64,000 bases of DNA from DATBHW01 sp035307385 (GTDB lineage Bacteria; Chloroflexota; Ktedonobacteria; Ktedonobacterales; DATBGS01). The number at the start of each line of letters is the position of its first letter. Within the stretch, counting starts at the first letter, position 1. The stretch lies in the NCBI GenBank assembly GCA_035307385.1, contig DATGID010000060.1, positions 38,172 through 102,171 of the forward strand, given 5' to 3'. The notes beneath the pieces were generated by a model. The model searched no databases and had not been told where the DNA came from. It saw only the letters and a list, made by a program, of their open reading frames with translations. Positions 8,205 through 15,318 of the stretch are shown one piece after another. The translations under genes were made by a program, and so were the position numbers.

Positions 8205-8641
8205 TAAAAACCCTTCATCCCGACACCGGGACGAAGGGCTGCTCCGTGGTACCACCCGCGTTGGCAGCACTCGGCAACAAAAGCCGACGTTCAGCAAAAA
8301 ATGGTGGACCTGAGGGGATTCGAACCCCTGACCTTCTCAATGCCATTGAGACGCGCTCCCAACTGCGCCACAGGCCCATGAGTGGATACTGTGTTATGTT
8401 GCGCGTCGGCATTTGTTCCACCGAGCGACTGCCCGCTTATCAGCCTGCTATCGGAGGCTACCCGGCGTGGCTACTCACTTCACCAGCGCTGCTCCCAGGC
8501 GAGTTCGGTCAGATAATATGAGCCTCGCACCAACCGGCTCACTCTCTGAACAAGCGTGACCTACTACTCCTGCTCGTTGCATCGCCTATTTTGCAATCAC
8601 ATTTGTGGTACGTCTGTTTGGAGTTATGCAATTGCGATTGC
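8205..8641 (-). promoter_or_regulatory. T-box riboswitch (leucine, CUC specifier) upstream of leuS, interrupted by a tRNA-Ala gene
   Basis: Stem I elements read in order on the minus strand: GAGTAG, AGAGAG (8547-8542), an apical hairpin TGAGCC/GGCTCA (8541-8536 with 8524-8519) whose loop holds GTTGGTG, then the specifier region GAACTC (8506-8501). The specifier codon is CUC (Leu), followed by a purine. The T-box core GGGTGGTACCACG is at 8257-8245. The terminator is CCCTTCGTCCCG...CGGGATGAAGGG (8237-8211) followed by TTTTT. A complete tRNA-Ala gene occupies 8377-8302 between stem I and the antiterminator. By family, uncharged tRNA-Leu stabilises the antiterminator and allows leuS transcription. 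Confidence 0.93.
8302..8377 (-). tRNA. tRNA-Ala, anticodon GGC
   Basis: The gene has 76 bases including an encoded CCA. The acceptor stem GGGCCTG/CAGGTCC keeps the G3-U70 wobble that identifies alanine tRNAs. The anticodon arm is TCTCA-ATGGCAT-TGAGA, giving anticodon GGC. The T-arm is AGGGG-TTCGAAT-CCCCT. The 3' end is followed at once by six T residues. It lies inside the leuS T-box leader; no separate strong promoter is visible between stem I and the tRNA, so it is probably transcribed from the leuS promoter. The overlapping plus-strand open frame encoding EGIRTPDLLNAIETRSQLRHR is a well-known false protein produced by this tRNA. Confidence 0.98.
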
Positions 8642-8647
8642 CATAAG

Positions 8648-8676
8648 ACTATACCATATCCATGAGGGTTTTTCAA
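8648..8676 (-). promoter_or_regulatory. Sigma-70 promoter of the T-box/tRNA-Ala/leuS transcription unit
   Basis: TTGAAA (8676-8671), a 17-base spacer and TATAGT (8653-8648) predict a start near 8641, about 60 bases before the first T-box element. The -35 overlaps the stop codon of dtd. Confidence 0.8.
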
Positions 8677-9164
8677 GGGTTCGGTGGCATTCCGCTGGAT
8701 GACGAACTCCTGCTGCGCTTCCAGTCATCAGTATCAAGGATAATCGTCACTGGACCATCATTGACCACTTCGACCTCCATATGCGCCCCAAACCGCCCAC
8801 CGGCAACGGACACACCGCCAGCACGTACAGCCTCCATGAAATGCTCGACCAACGGCGCGGCAACATCCGGAGGCGCCGCGCTGATAAAACTGGGGCGACG
8901 CCCCCGGCGAGTATCGGCAAAGAGGGTAAACTGCGAAACCGCCAACACGCCGCCGCCAACATCCAGGACTGAAAGATTGAACTTGCCGTCAGCGTCGCTG
9001 AAGATACGAAGCTGTACGATCTTCTCGGCCAGAAGCTGAGCCTCTTCAGAAGTATCACCCTGCCCCACGCCCAGCAAGACCAGCAATCCTGGCCCAATAG
9101 CTCCCACTGAAGCATCTTCTACGCGCACTTCCGCGCGGCTGACACGTTGAACGACTGCGCGCAT
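8673..9164 (-). CDS. dtd: D-aminoacyl-tRNA deacylase
   Basis: The protein has 163 residues. It hydrolyses D-amino acids from mischarged tRNAs in the cytoplasm. The start MRAVVQRVSRAEV, the catalytic SQFTL motif (about residue 77) and the cross-subunit motif NDGPVT (about residue 136) are the DTD signatures. The C-terminus ends in a short Ser-rich tail. ATG 9164 has GGAAGG 5 bases upstream. It lies 47 bases after the FmdB-type gene, probably in the same transcript, and immediately before the leuS promoter, so two tRNA-quality genes adjoin. Confidence 0.95.
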   Translation of the reverse strand: MRAVVQRVSRAEVRVEDASVGAIGPGLLVLLGVGQGDTSEEAQLLAEKIVQLRIFSDADGKFNLSVLDVGGGVLAVSQFTLFADTRRGRRPSFISAAPPDVAAPLVEHFMEAVRAGGVSVAGGRFGAHMEVEVVNDGPVTIILDTDDWKRSRSSSSSGMPPNP

Positions 9165-9211
9165 GCTACCTTCCAACCCCACGAAAAGAGCGCATCACCC
9201 AGACCGCCGCC

Positions 9212-9541
9212 TCAGTCAGCAGCAGTCGTGGCAGGCGAAGGACTGCTGCCAGAGCTATCACTCTTGCTGCTTTCTGTGGTGGGTTTGCTCTCGCTTGCCG
9301 CGGGCTTGCTATCGCCAGCGCCGCTCTTGCTCTCTGTTGAACTGCTTTTGTCAACCGGGCCGCTGGAGCCATTATCAGTCTTATAGAAGCCCGATCCTTT
9401 AAAAACAATTCCGGCAGGATAGAGAACGCGGTGGATTTGAGCACCACACTTTGGACACACAGTCAAGGGATCATCAGTCATATGCTGCCAGGCTTCAAAA
9501 CGATGTCCGCACTGACGGCACACATACTCATACGTCGGCAT
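9212..9541 (-). CDS. FmdB-family zinc-ribbon protein
   Basis: The protein has 109 residues. The N-terminal MPTYEYVCRQCGHRFEAWQH carries the first zinc knuckle (C-x2-C), and CPKC about 20 residues later carries the second. VFKGSGFYKTD ends the conserved domain. The remaining 50 residues are a Ser/Lys/Ala-rich low-complexity tail. The family is widespread and often called a putative regulatory protein; no specific function can be given. The gene heads a unit with dtd and has an extended -10 promoter at 9674-9682. Confidence 0.85.
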   Translation of the reverse strand: MPTYEYVCRQCGHRFEAWQHMTDDPLTVCPKCGAQIHRVLYPAGIVFKGSGFYKTDNGSSGPVDKSSSTESKSGAGDSKPAASESKPTTESSKSDSSGSSPSPATTAAD

Positions 9542-9673
9542 CTTCGATCAGCCTCCCTGATCAGGATCAAACATTTGTGGCAGATCACTAAAGGAGAGCT
9601 TCAGCGCCTGCCACATGCTTCGGGAAGAATCTCTTTGGCGAATAGGGCTATCCACCTATGCTATCTTCCATTT

Positions 9674-9682
9674 ATTATAGCA
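9674..9682 (-). promoter_or_regulatory. Extended -10 promoter of the FmdB/dtd unit
   Basis: TG-C-TATAAT (9682-9674) is a perfect extended -10. A weak TTGCTC lies 15 bases upstream. The predicted start is about 125 bases before ATG 9541. Confidence 0.6.
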
Positions 9683-9689
9683 CAACAGG

Positions 9690-9720
9690 GAAGAGAGCAA
9701 CCAGCACGGCTGCTCTCTTC
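9690..9720. terminator. Hairpin after the mannitol dehydrogenase-family gene
   Basis: The arms GAAGAGAGCA and TGCTCTCTTC enclose an 11-base loop, starting 6 bases past the stop codon at 9726. It could end the long minus-strand ABC/esterase operon. The U-tract is poor. Confidence 0.5.
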
Positions 9721-9725
9721 TACAG

Positions 9726-11234
9726 CTAACTAGCAATCGGACGACGATGAGCCAGCGCAGTGATCACAGACCGTGCTCCGTGCTCATGCAGCGAGTGCAG
9801 CGCTTTGAGGTAGGGCATCGTGAATGCGGGCTGATCAACGAGGTCGCCGAAGAGGTCACGCAGGCGCAGGAAGCTGAGCGGGTCGTCTATCTGGTTCGCC
9901 GCCGCCCGCCGCACCTCATCGTGCAGCCGATCAACGACTTCAATCGGCGTGCCGTCGTCAGCCCGTCCCTCCGCGTAACGTGCCCAACTCGCCACAATCG
10001 CCGCGCACAGGTCCACAGAACGCCCGGCTGCCAATTGGGCAACGGCCACCGGAAGGAGGAACTTAGGAATCCGGTCAGAGGTCTCTGCCGCCAACCGCGC
10101 CACCGTGTCTTGCACATAGGCGTTGCTGAACCGTTCGATCAATTGAGCGCGGTACTCGCCGAGGTCGATGCCAGGCACAGGCATCAGGGTTGGGGTCGCC
10201 TCCTCGACCATATACCGCTGGAGGAAGGCAGCAAAGTCCGGGTCCTGTGCGGCTTCGTGGACATAGCGATAACCAGCAAGCGCGGCAAAGTAGGCAAGGG
10301 CCTGGTGGCTCCCGTTGAGGAGTCGGAGCTTCATCAGTTCGTAAGGTTCTACATCAGCAACAACTTGGACACCAACGGTCTCGTAAGCCGGGCGTCCATC
10401 AACGAAATCGTCCTCAAGCACCCATTGCTCGAACGGTTCGCAGACCACAGGCCATTCGTCATGAATGCCAAAGATGCGCGCAACAGCCTGGATGTCTACT
10501 GGAGTGGTGACCGGGGTGATGCGGTCGACCATCGAGTTCGGGAAACGAACGTTGTCGCCGATCCAGTCCGCAAGCTCCGGATCGCGCAGGCGGGCAAACG
10601 AAGTGAACGAGCGGCGAGCGATACGTCCATTGCCCTGTATGTTGTCGCAGGACATGATAGTGAATGGGCGTAAGCTACGCTCGCGGCGGCGGTGGAGGGC
10701 TTCAACGACAATGCCAAAAACCGTAGCGGGCGATGTTCCCGGCTTGAGGTCGGCGCGAATCGCGGGATTGCTCTCGTCGAATGAGCCAGTCACTGCATGA
10801 ATGTTGTAGCCGCCCTCCGTGATGGTCAGTGAGACGATGCGGGTTTCTGGCGCTGCTAGCTTCTCAATCAACCACTCGGGGTCATCCGGAGCGTAGAGGA
10901 AGTCGACAATCGAGCCGATGATGCGGGCCTCTTCGTGACCATCGGGGTAGCGCAGGACCAGAGTATACATGCCTTGTTGGGCGCGCAGCACATCCCGCAT
11001 GCGTACATCGGTCGGCATGACGCCAGCTCCACAGATGGCCCAGCCCGCGCCGTTCCCTGCTGTCAGCATCCGGTCGATGAACATGGCCTGGTGCGCCCGG
11101 TGAAAGCCGCCAACGCCGAAGTGAACGATGCCTGCCGTCAAACCATCGCGTTGATAGCTCGGTACAGCGGCTGGCCGCTCGCCGGGATTTGCCGCGACCA
11201 CAGGAACGCTGCGTGCGGTGATGGGGTCAGTCAA
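9726..11234 (-). CDS. Mannitol dehydrogenase-family protein (long-chain polyol dehydrogenase)
   Basis: The protein has 502 residues, typical of the long-chain mannitol 2-dehydrogenase/fructuronate reductase family. The Rossmann start GIVHFGVGGFHRAHQAMFID and the catalytic K-x-x-x-x-N-x-x-H motif (KLRLLNGSHQ) are present. The family interconverts a polyol or uronate with its 2-keto form using NAD(P). Being last in an operon whose divergent arm encodes a PfkB sugar kinase, it probably makes a ketose such as fructose that the kinase phosphorylates. Substrate choice among mannitol, arabitol, sorbitol or fructuronate cannot be read here. The start is TTG 11234 with GGGAG 6 bases upstream, overlapping the stop of the preceding esterase by 8 bases. 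Confidence 0.9.
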   Translation of the reverse strand: MTDPITARSVPVVAANPGERPAAVPSYQRDGLTAGIVHFGVGGFHRAHQAMFIDRMLTAGNGAGWAICGAGVMPTDVRMRDVLRAQQGMYTLVLRYPDGHEEARIIGSIVDFLYAPDDPEWLIEKLAAPETRIVSLTITEGGYNIHAVTGSFDESNPAIRADLKPGTSPATVFGIVVEALHRRRERSLRPFTIMSCDNIQGNGRIARRSFTSFARLRDPELADWIGDNVRFPNSMVDRITPVTTPVDIQAVARIFGIHDEWPVVCEPFEQWVLEDDFVDGRPAYETVGVQVVADVEPYELMKLRLLNGSHQALAYFAALAGYRYVHEAAQDPDFAAFLQRYMVEEATPTLMPVPGIDLGEYRAQLIERFSNAYVQDTVARLAAETSDRIPKFLLPVAVAQLAAGRSVDLCAAIVASWARYAEGRADDGTPIEVVDRLHDEVRRAAANQIDDPLSFLRLRDLFGDLVDQPAFTMPYLKALHSLHEHGARSVITALAHRRPIAS

Positions 11235-12600
11235 GGTGTACTCCCTTCGCTGTCCGCGACGGCTCGTCGAAAATCATAACGGACCCGCTATCATCTTGAT
11301 GATAATCGGGCCATCCTGGCTCGCCGGTGAGCGCGAACCGCGCGAAGGCGCCGTGCATGGCGTCGGCGAGTTCTTGTGGGGGATGCGGACCGGTGTAGGA
11401 TTCGACGTACGGAGCGTTCAGCGTATTGAAGAAAAAGGGAATATCGAGCGAGTGCCCCGACCCGATGACTACAGGGTCTTCTCGTGACTTCCACTGGAAT
11501 TCGTAACGATAGGTCGGGGCGGACGTGCTGCGCGCCGCGACAAAATCCTCGGTGGGGCGACGGAACAAGGCATCCGTAAATGCTTGCCCCAGCATCTGGG
11601 CCTCTTGCCAAGCCGGAGCAGACCTGACCGCCATCCACTGGAACTCGTTTTCTGTCGTACCCACCAGCGCCGGCACCTGGTTGCCCCAACTTTCCGTCAT
11701 CGTGCTGAAGAGAGTCCCATCGAGGTAGTCTCCGTCGATCAGCGGCACCCACGGCACGAAGGGCATGGTTCCTGTGGCGGCAAGCGCGATGCGGTCTTCT
11801 AGAGTTGCTGGCATTTGGAGCCATCCCTGTGCCGCCACGAGTTCGGCAGGCGTCAGGGTGCAGATTGCCTCGCGGTCGGGTCGTATGTGAAAATGGTTGG
11901 CAATGATAGCAGCGGTTATGGCCGCTTGCTCTCGCGTCTGCGCATTGCCGCGAGTAATTCCACTGGCAATGATGACGCGATGAAAGAGTCCCCTGGCTCG
12001 GCGTGATGTGAGGAGCGCCGCAAGGGCAATGCCCCCAGCCGACTGCCCCATCGCGGTGACCTGCTCCGGGTTCCCACCAAACGCTGAGGCATTGTTACGA
12101 ACCCACTCGAGAGCGGCAATCCAATCTCTCAGTGCGCGATTCTCGTCGGCGCCTGCGATCTCGAGAAACCCTTCGACGCCCAGTCGGTAATTCAAGCTGG
12201 CAACCACAAGTCCGGCACGCGCAAACGACGTTCCATCATACCAGGGATTCGCGCTGCATCCAGCAAAGAAACCGCCGCCATGAATCCAGACCAGCACGGG
12301 TGCCAGCGTTCTGGGCGCGAGATCGGCGCTCCAGACGTTGACGGTCAGAACCTCCTCACCAGGGATAATCGGCTCGGGCACTTCGGGCAGGCTGCCCTGA
12401 TTGGCGAAGACCTGCTGAGGCGCTGTGGCACCGAACTGGAGGGCCGGCAACGGCTCATGCCAGGGTTCCGGAGCAATGGGGGCGCGGAAACGGTTGGGGC
12501 CAAACGGCGCCGCCGCATAGGGAATGCCGCGGAAGACGTGGATGCCCTCTTCCAGCGAACCGATCACCGGTCCATGGGTGGTAGCTACGATCTCAGCCAT
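11227..12600 (-). CDS. Type-B carboxylesterase (alpha/beta hydrolase)
   Basis: The protein has 457 residues. The oxyanion-hole motif WIHGGGFF and nucleophile elbow GQSAGG (near residue 180) are those of the carboxylesterase/cholinesterase family; the acid and His lie further on (GSGHSLDIPF carries a likely catalytic His). It hydrolyses carboxylic esters, substrate unknown. There is no signal peptide, so it acts on imported substrate. ATG 12600 has GAGGGG upstream. It sits between a second esterase (20-base gap) and the mannitol dehydrogenase gene (8-base overlap) in the LacI-linked operon. The two esterases are clearly diverged from each other. Confidence 0.92.
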   Translation of the reverse strand: MAEIVATTHGPVIGSLEEGIHVFRGIPYAAAPFGPNRFRAPIAPEPWHEPLPALQFGATAPQQVFANQGSLPEVPEPIIPGEEVLTVNVWSADLAPRTLAPVLVWIHGGGFFAGCSANPWYDGTSFARAGLVVASLNYRLGVEGFLEIAGADENRALRDWIAALEWVRNNASAFGGNPEQVTAMGQSAGGIALAALLTSRRARGLFHRVIIASGITRGNAQTREQAAITAAIIANHFHIRPDREAICTLTPAELVAAQGWLQMPATLEDRIALAATGTMPFVPWVPLIDGDYLDGTLFSTMTESWGNQVPALVGTTENEFQWMAVRSAPAWQEAQMLGQAFTDALFRRPTEDFVAARSTSAPTYRYEFQWKSREDPVVIGSGHSLDIPFFFNTLNAPYVESYTGPHPPQELADAMHGAFARFALTGEPGWPDYHQDDSGSVMIFDEPSRTAKGVHLD

Positions 12601-12619
12601 TGAGACCCCTCGTTCCTTA

Positions 12620-14188
12620 CTAGTGATTGCCTGTGGCCTCCATGCTGATCAGTGGCAGGGTAGACGCGCTGAGCGCTTCCCACCGGTCCAGCGCTGCCTG
12701 ATGCGGAGCCTTCACAATCTCTGATTGCGTGCCGAGCATCATCGTGGCTCGATCACGCGCCTCATAGCGCTGCCACTCCGGCAGCACTTCTGAGCGCGGG
12801 TGGCCGGTTCGGACGAATGCACCCCACGCCTGCCGGAAAGCTAGCTCAATCCGTCGCCGAGCTGCTTCGTGCTCGGCATCAGTGCCAACAAACTCCCCGA
12901 CGCCAGGTTGGTCGAGGTTTCCGAAAGGGAAGGGGATGTCGAGGGCATGACTGGCCCCCAGAATACCTTCCCGAACGGGACTGCGCCAGGTGAATTCGTA
13001 CTGAAAGACAGGGGAGCCGCTGCGCGCGTGACCGTCGGCGATGATGCGCACAGGCGTGCGCCAATCTCGATCAGTGCTCAGAGCGAGCCATGCATCCTCA
13101 TCCGAACTGGCCTGTTGTCGGTAGATGTCGGTGAGTTCAGCCACCTGGGAACTGGCTTCACCTTCCGGAAAAAGCCCAGCAATGCGTGACTGAAGGTCAT
13201 CGCCCGCAGGTCCCAAACCCCAGCCGATTGCGGCGAACAACCGGCTTTCCTCGCTGTTGGTACCAATGAGCAGTGGCACCCGAGCCACTCGACCAGCAGC
13301 GAACGTTGCATCTATCGGCTCAGGCAGGTAGCTGCCGTCTATGACGGGACGGAAGGGAACCCTGAGGTCGGTGGTCACCTTCAGTTGCGCGTCCATGATC
13401 TTGCGGGAATCCAGCGCTCGGAGTTCGGTGAGGGCTGCGGAACTGTCAGCCACACCGAGTTCGGCCAGGAAACGGCGATAGACACTCCGCGCCGCTTCCC
13501 GCGTCGCCGAGGCGGAACCGTGTCCGCTCTGGGAGATCGCCGCTCGGAAGAGTCCTGCTGCTGCCGGGGCAGTCATCAGGGCGAGTACGCTGATCGCGCC
13601 AGCCGACTCACCGGCGATGGTAACGCGATCGGGATCACCGCCGAAGGCCGCAATGTTGTCGCGGACCCATTCTAAAGCCGCCACCTGATCGCGAATCAGG
13701 TTGTTGCCAGCGGATGCGCTCTCGTCGTGTGCGAGTGCGCCAAGCGCCCCGAGACGATAGTTGACGCTGACCACGATGATATCCTCGTGGATAACGAGTT
13801 GGGAGCCGTCATACCACAGACCGGTGCCGGAGCCTGCCACAAATGCGCCCCCGTGAAGCCATACAAGCACCGCCTTCGATTGGGGCACGTTGGCTGGCGC
13901 CCAGACGTTGAGGTTGAGGCAGTCCTCGGACTGCACAGCGCCGGGGTGATAGAAGTTCCACTCGCAGCCGGGGATGAAGGCCGAAAGAGGGTCGAGGTGC
14001 TGCAAAGAGATCGGGCCGTATCCGGTACAGTCTTTGACGCCGCTCCATGTCCGGACCGGAGTCGGTGGCGCGAAGCGCAGATCGCCCACTGGCGGAGCCG
14101 CAAACGGGATGCCTTTATAGGATACTACGTCACCAACACGAACGCCCACGATGGTGCCGCTTGTGAGGTCGACCGTTGGATTGTTCAT
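12620..14188 (-). CDS. Type-B carboxylesterase (second copy in operon)
   Basis: The protein has 522 residues. WLHGGAFVAGSG is the oxyanion region, GESAGA the nucleophile elbow (near residue 193), and GASHALDIPF the region of the catalytic His. It is longer than its neighbour esterase and starts with VDLTSGTIVGVRVGD, the usual N-terminus of the type-B family. It lacks a signal peptide. ATG 14188 overlaps the TGA of the ABC ATPase gene by four bases, so it is translationally coupled to the importer. This strongly suggests that the imported compound is an ester. Two esterases could cleave different acyl positions; that is inference. Confidence 0.92.
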   Translation of the reverse strand: MNNPTVDLTSGTIVGVRVGDVVSYKGIPFAAPPVGDLRFAPPTPVRTWSGVKDCTGYGPISLQHLDPLSAFIPGCEWNFYHPGAVQSEDCLNLNVWAPANVPQSKAVLVWLHGGAFVAGSGTGLWYDGSQLVIHEDIIVVSVNYRLGALGALAHDESASAGNNLIRDQVAALEWVRDNIAAFGGDPDRVTIAGESAGAISVLALMTAPAAAGLFRAAISQSGHGSASATREAARSVYRRFLAELGVADSSAALTELRALDSRKIMDAQLKVTTDLRVPFRPVIDGSYLPEPIDATFAAGRVARVPLLIGTNSEESRLFAAIGWGLGPAGDDLQSRIAGLFPEGEASSQVAELTDIYRQQASSDEDAWLALSTDRDWRTPVRIIADGHARSGSPVFQYEFTWRSPVREGILGASHALDIPFPFGNLDQPGVGEFVGTDAEHEAARRRIELAFRQAWGAFVRTGHPRSEVLPEWQRYEARDRATMMLGTQSEIVKAPHQAALDRWEALSASTLPLISMEATGNH

Positions 14189-15318
14189 GATGCGTCCTCT
14201 CTAAGATCGCTAGCGCTGGAATCAGTCATGGGCCGCATGGTCGTTGTAATCTTCGGGGCAGCTCCCATCATCGACCACGTTGACATCTGGGGCAGCAGCC
14301 CGCTGACCGGTGGAAACTCTTCAAAGAAGTGGCAGGCGACTTGCACACCGTTCCGGCCTGTTCGCTCCGCAGGCCGTTCTATCCGGCAGCGCTCCCTGAC
14401 GTGCGGGCACCGATCCGCGAATGGACACTGGCTCTCGCCAACTGCGCCGCCGGTAACCTGCGCGGAACGGATGATCGACTCCCGCCGCCCGGTCCGACGT
14501 AAGGCTTGAACGTCGGGGTCAGGCAGCGCAACGGCGGCAAGCAATGCCTGAGTGTAGGGGTGTTGGGGCCGTTCACAAACCTCAGAGGTGAGACCCTGCT
14601 CCATCACCATCCCCTGGTACAGGACCAGGACGCGGCGCGCAAAGTGCCGAACCACCGTCAGGTTATGAGAGATAAAGAGATAACTGCAATGCGTCGTCTG
14701 TTGCAAATCGGTCAGAAGGTTCAGCACCTGCGCCTGAACGGATACGTCGAGTGAACTGACCGGCTCATCACAGACCACCAAAGCTGGCTCCGAGATCAGA
14801 GCACGGGCAATCGCGATTCGTTGGCGCTGCCCACCCGAGAACTCCGCCGGATATCCGTCTGCTGCCGAAGGGGGCAAACCGACCTTTCCCAGCATCTCTG
14901 CGACACGTCCGGCAATCTGGCTGTGCGGAACCGCCCGGTGGGTGAGAAGCGGTTCGCTGATGGCCTGACCAACAGTGCGAACCGGGTTCAGCGAACTGTA
15001 CGGGTCCTGGAAGACTGCCTGCAACTCCTTGCCCAACCCGCGCCGAACGGCACTGCCAACATGGGTAATGTCCCTATTCTGAAAGGTAATCGTCCCTGTG
15101 CTGGGTGGAAACAATCCCAGAATGGCCGACCCCATGGTAGACTTACCCGAACCGGACTCGCCGACGACAGCAAGTGTTTCCCCCTCGGCGACGCGAAGAC
15201 TCACCCCACAGAGCGCATGGAGGGGCCGTCTGCGAAAACCACGCGAGTAATACACATGCAGGTCCGACACCACGAGAATGTCTTTACCGTCTGTCCTTGT
15301 CTCAATGCCGACGCTCAT
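14185..15318 (-). CDS. Oligopeptide/dipeptide-type ABC transporter ATP-binding protein (DppF/OppF-like)
   Basis: The protein has 377 residues. Walker A is GESGSGKST, the signature is FSGGQRQR, and Walker B is ALVVCDEPVSSLD. The C-terminal oligopeptide-transporter extension carries its Cys cluster (CPFADRCPHVRERC). It energises uptake together with the fused permease-ATPase gene upstream. It starts with ATG 15318 overlapping the previous stop by four bases and ends in a four-base overlap with an esterase gene. The last 45 residues past the Cys cluster are longer than usual. Confidence 0.95.
   Translation of the reverse strand: MSVGIETRTDGKDILVVSDLHVYYSRGFRRRPLHALCGVSLRVAEGETLAVVGESGSGKSTMGSAILGLFPPSTGTITFQNRDITHVGSAVRRGLGKELQAVFQDPYSSLNPVRTVGQAISEPLLTHRAVPHSQIAGRVAEMLGKVGLPPSAADGYPAEFSGGQRQRIAIARALISEPALVVCDEPVSSLDVSVQAQVLNLLTDLQQTTHCSYLFISHNLTVVRHFARRVLVLYQGMVMEQGLTSEVCERPQHPYTQALLAAVALPDPDVQALRRTGRRESIIRSAQVTGGAVGESQCPFADRCPHVRERCRIERPAERTGRNGVQVACHFFEEFPPVSGLLPQMSTWSMMGAAPKITTTMRPMTDSSASDLREDAS

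Noticed and set aside
8072..8521. A plus-strand open frame of about 149 codons containing EGIRTPDLLNAIETRSQLRHR.
   Set aside because: It is the antisense of the tRNA-Ala and T-box; this peptide is a known false annotation across bacteria.
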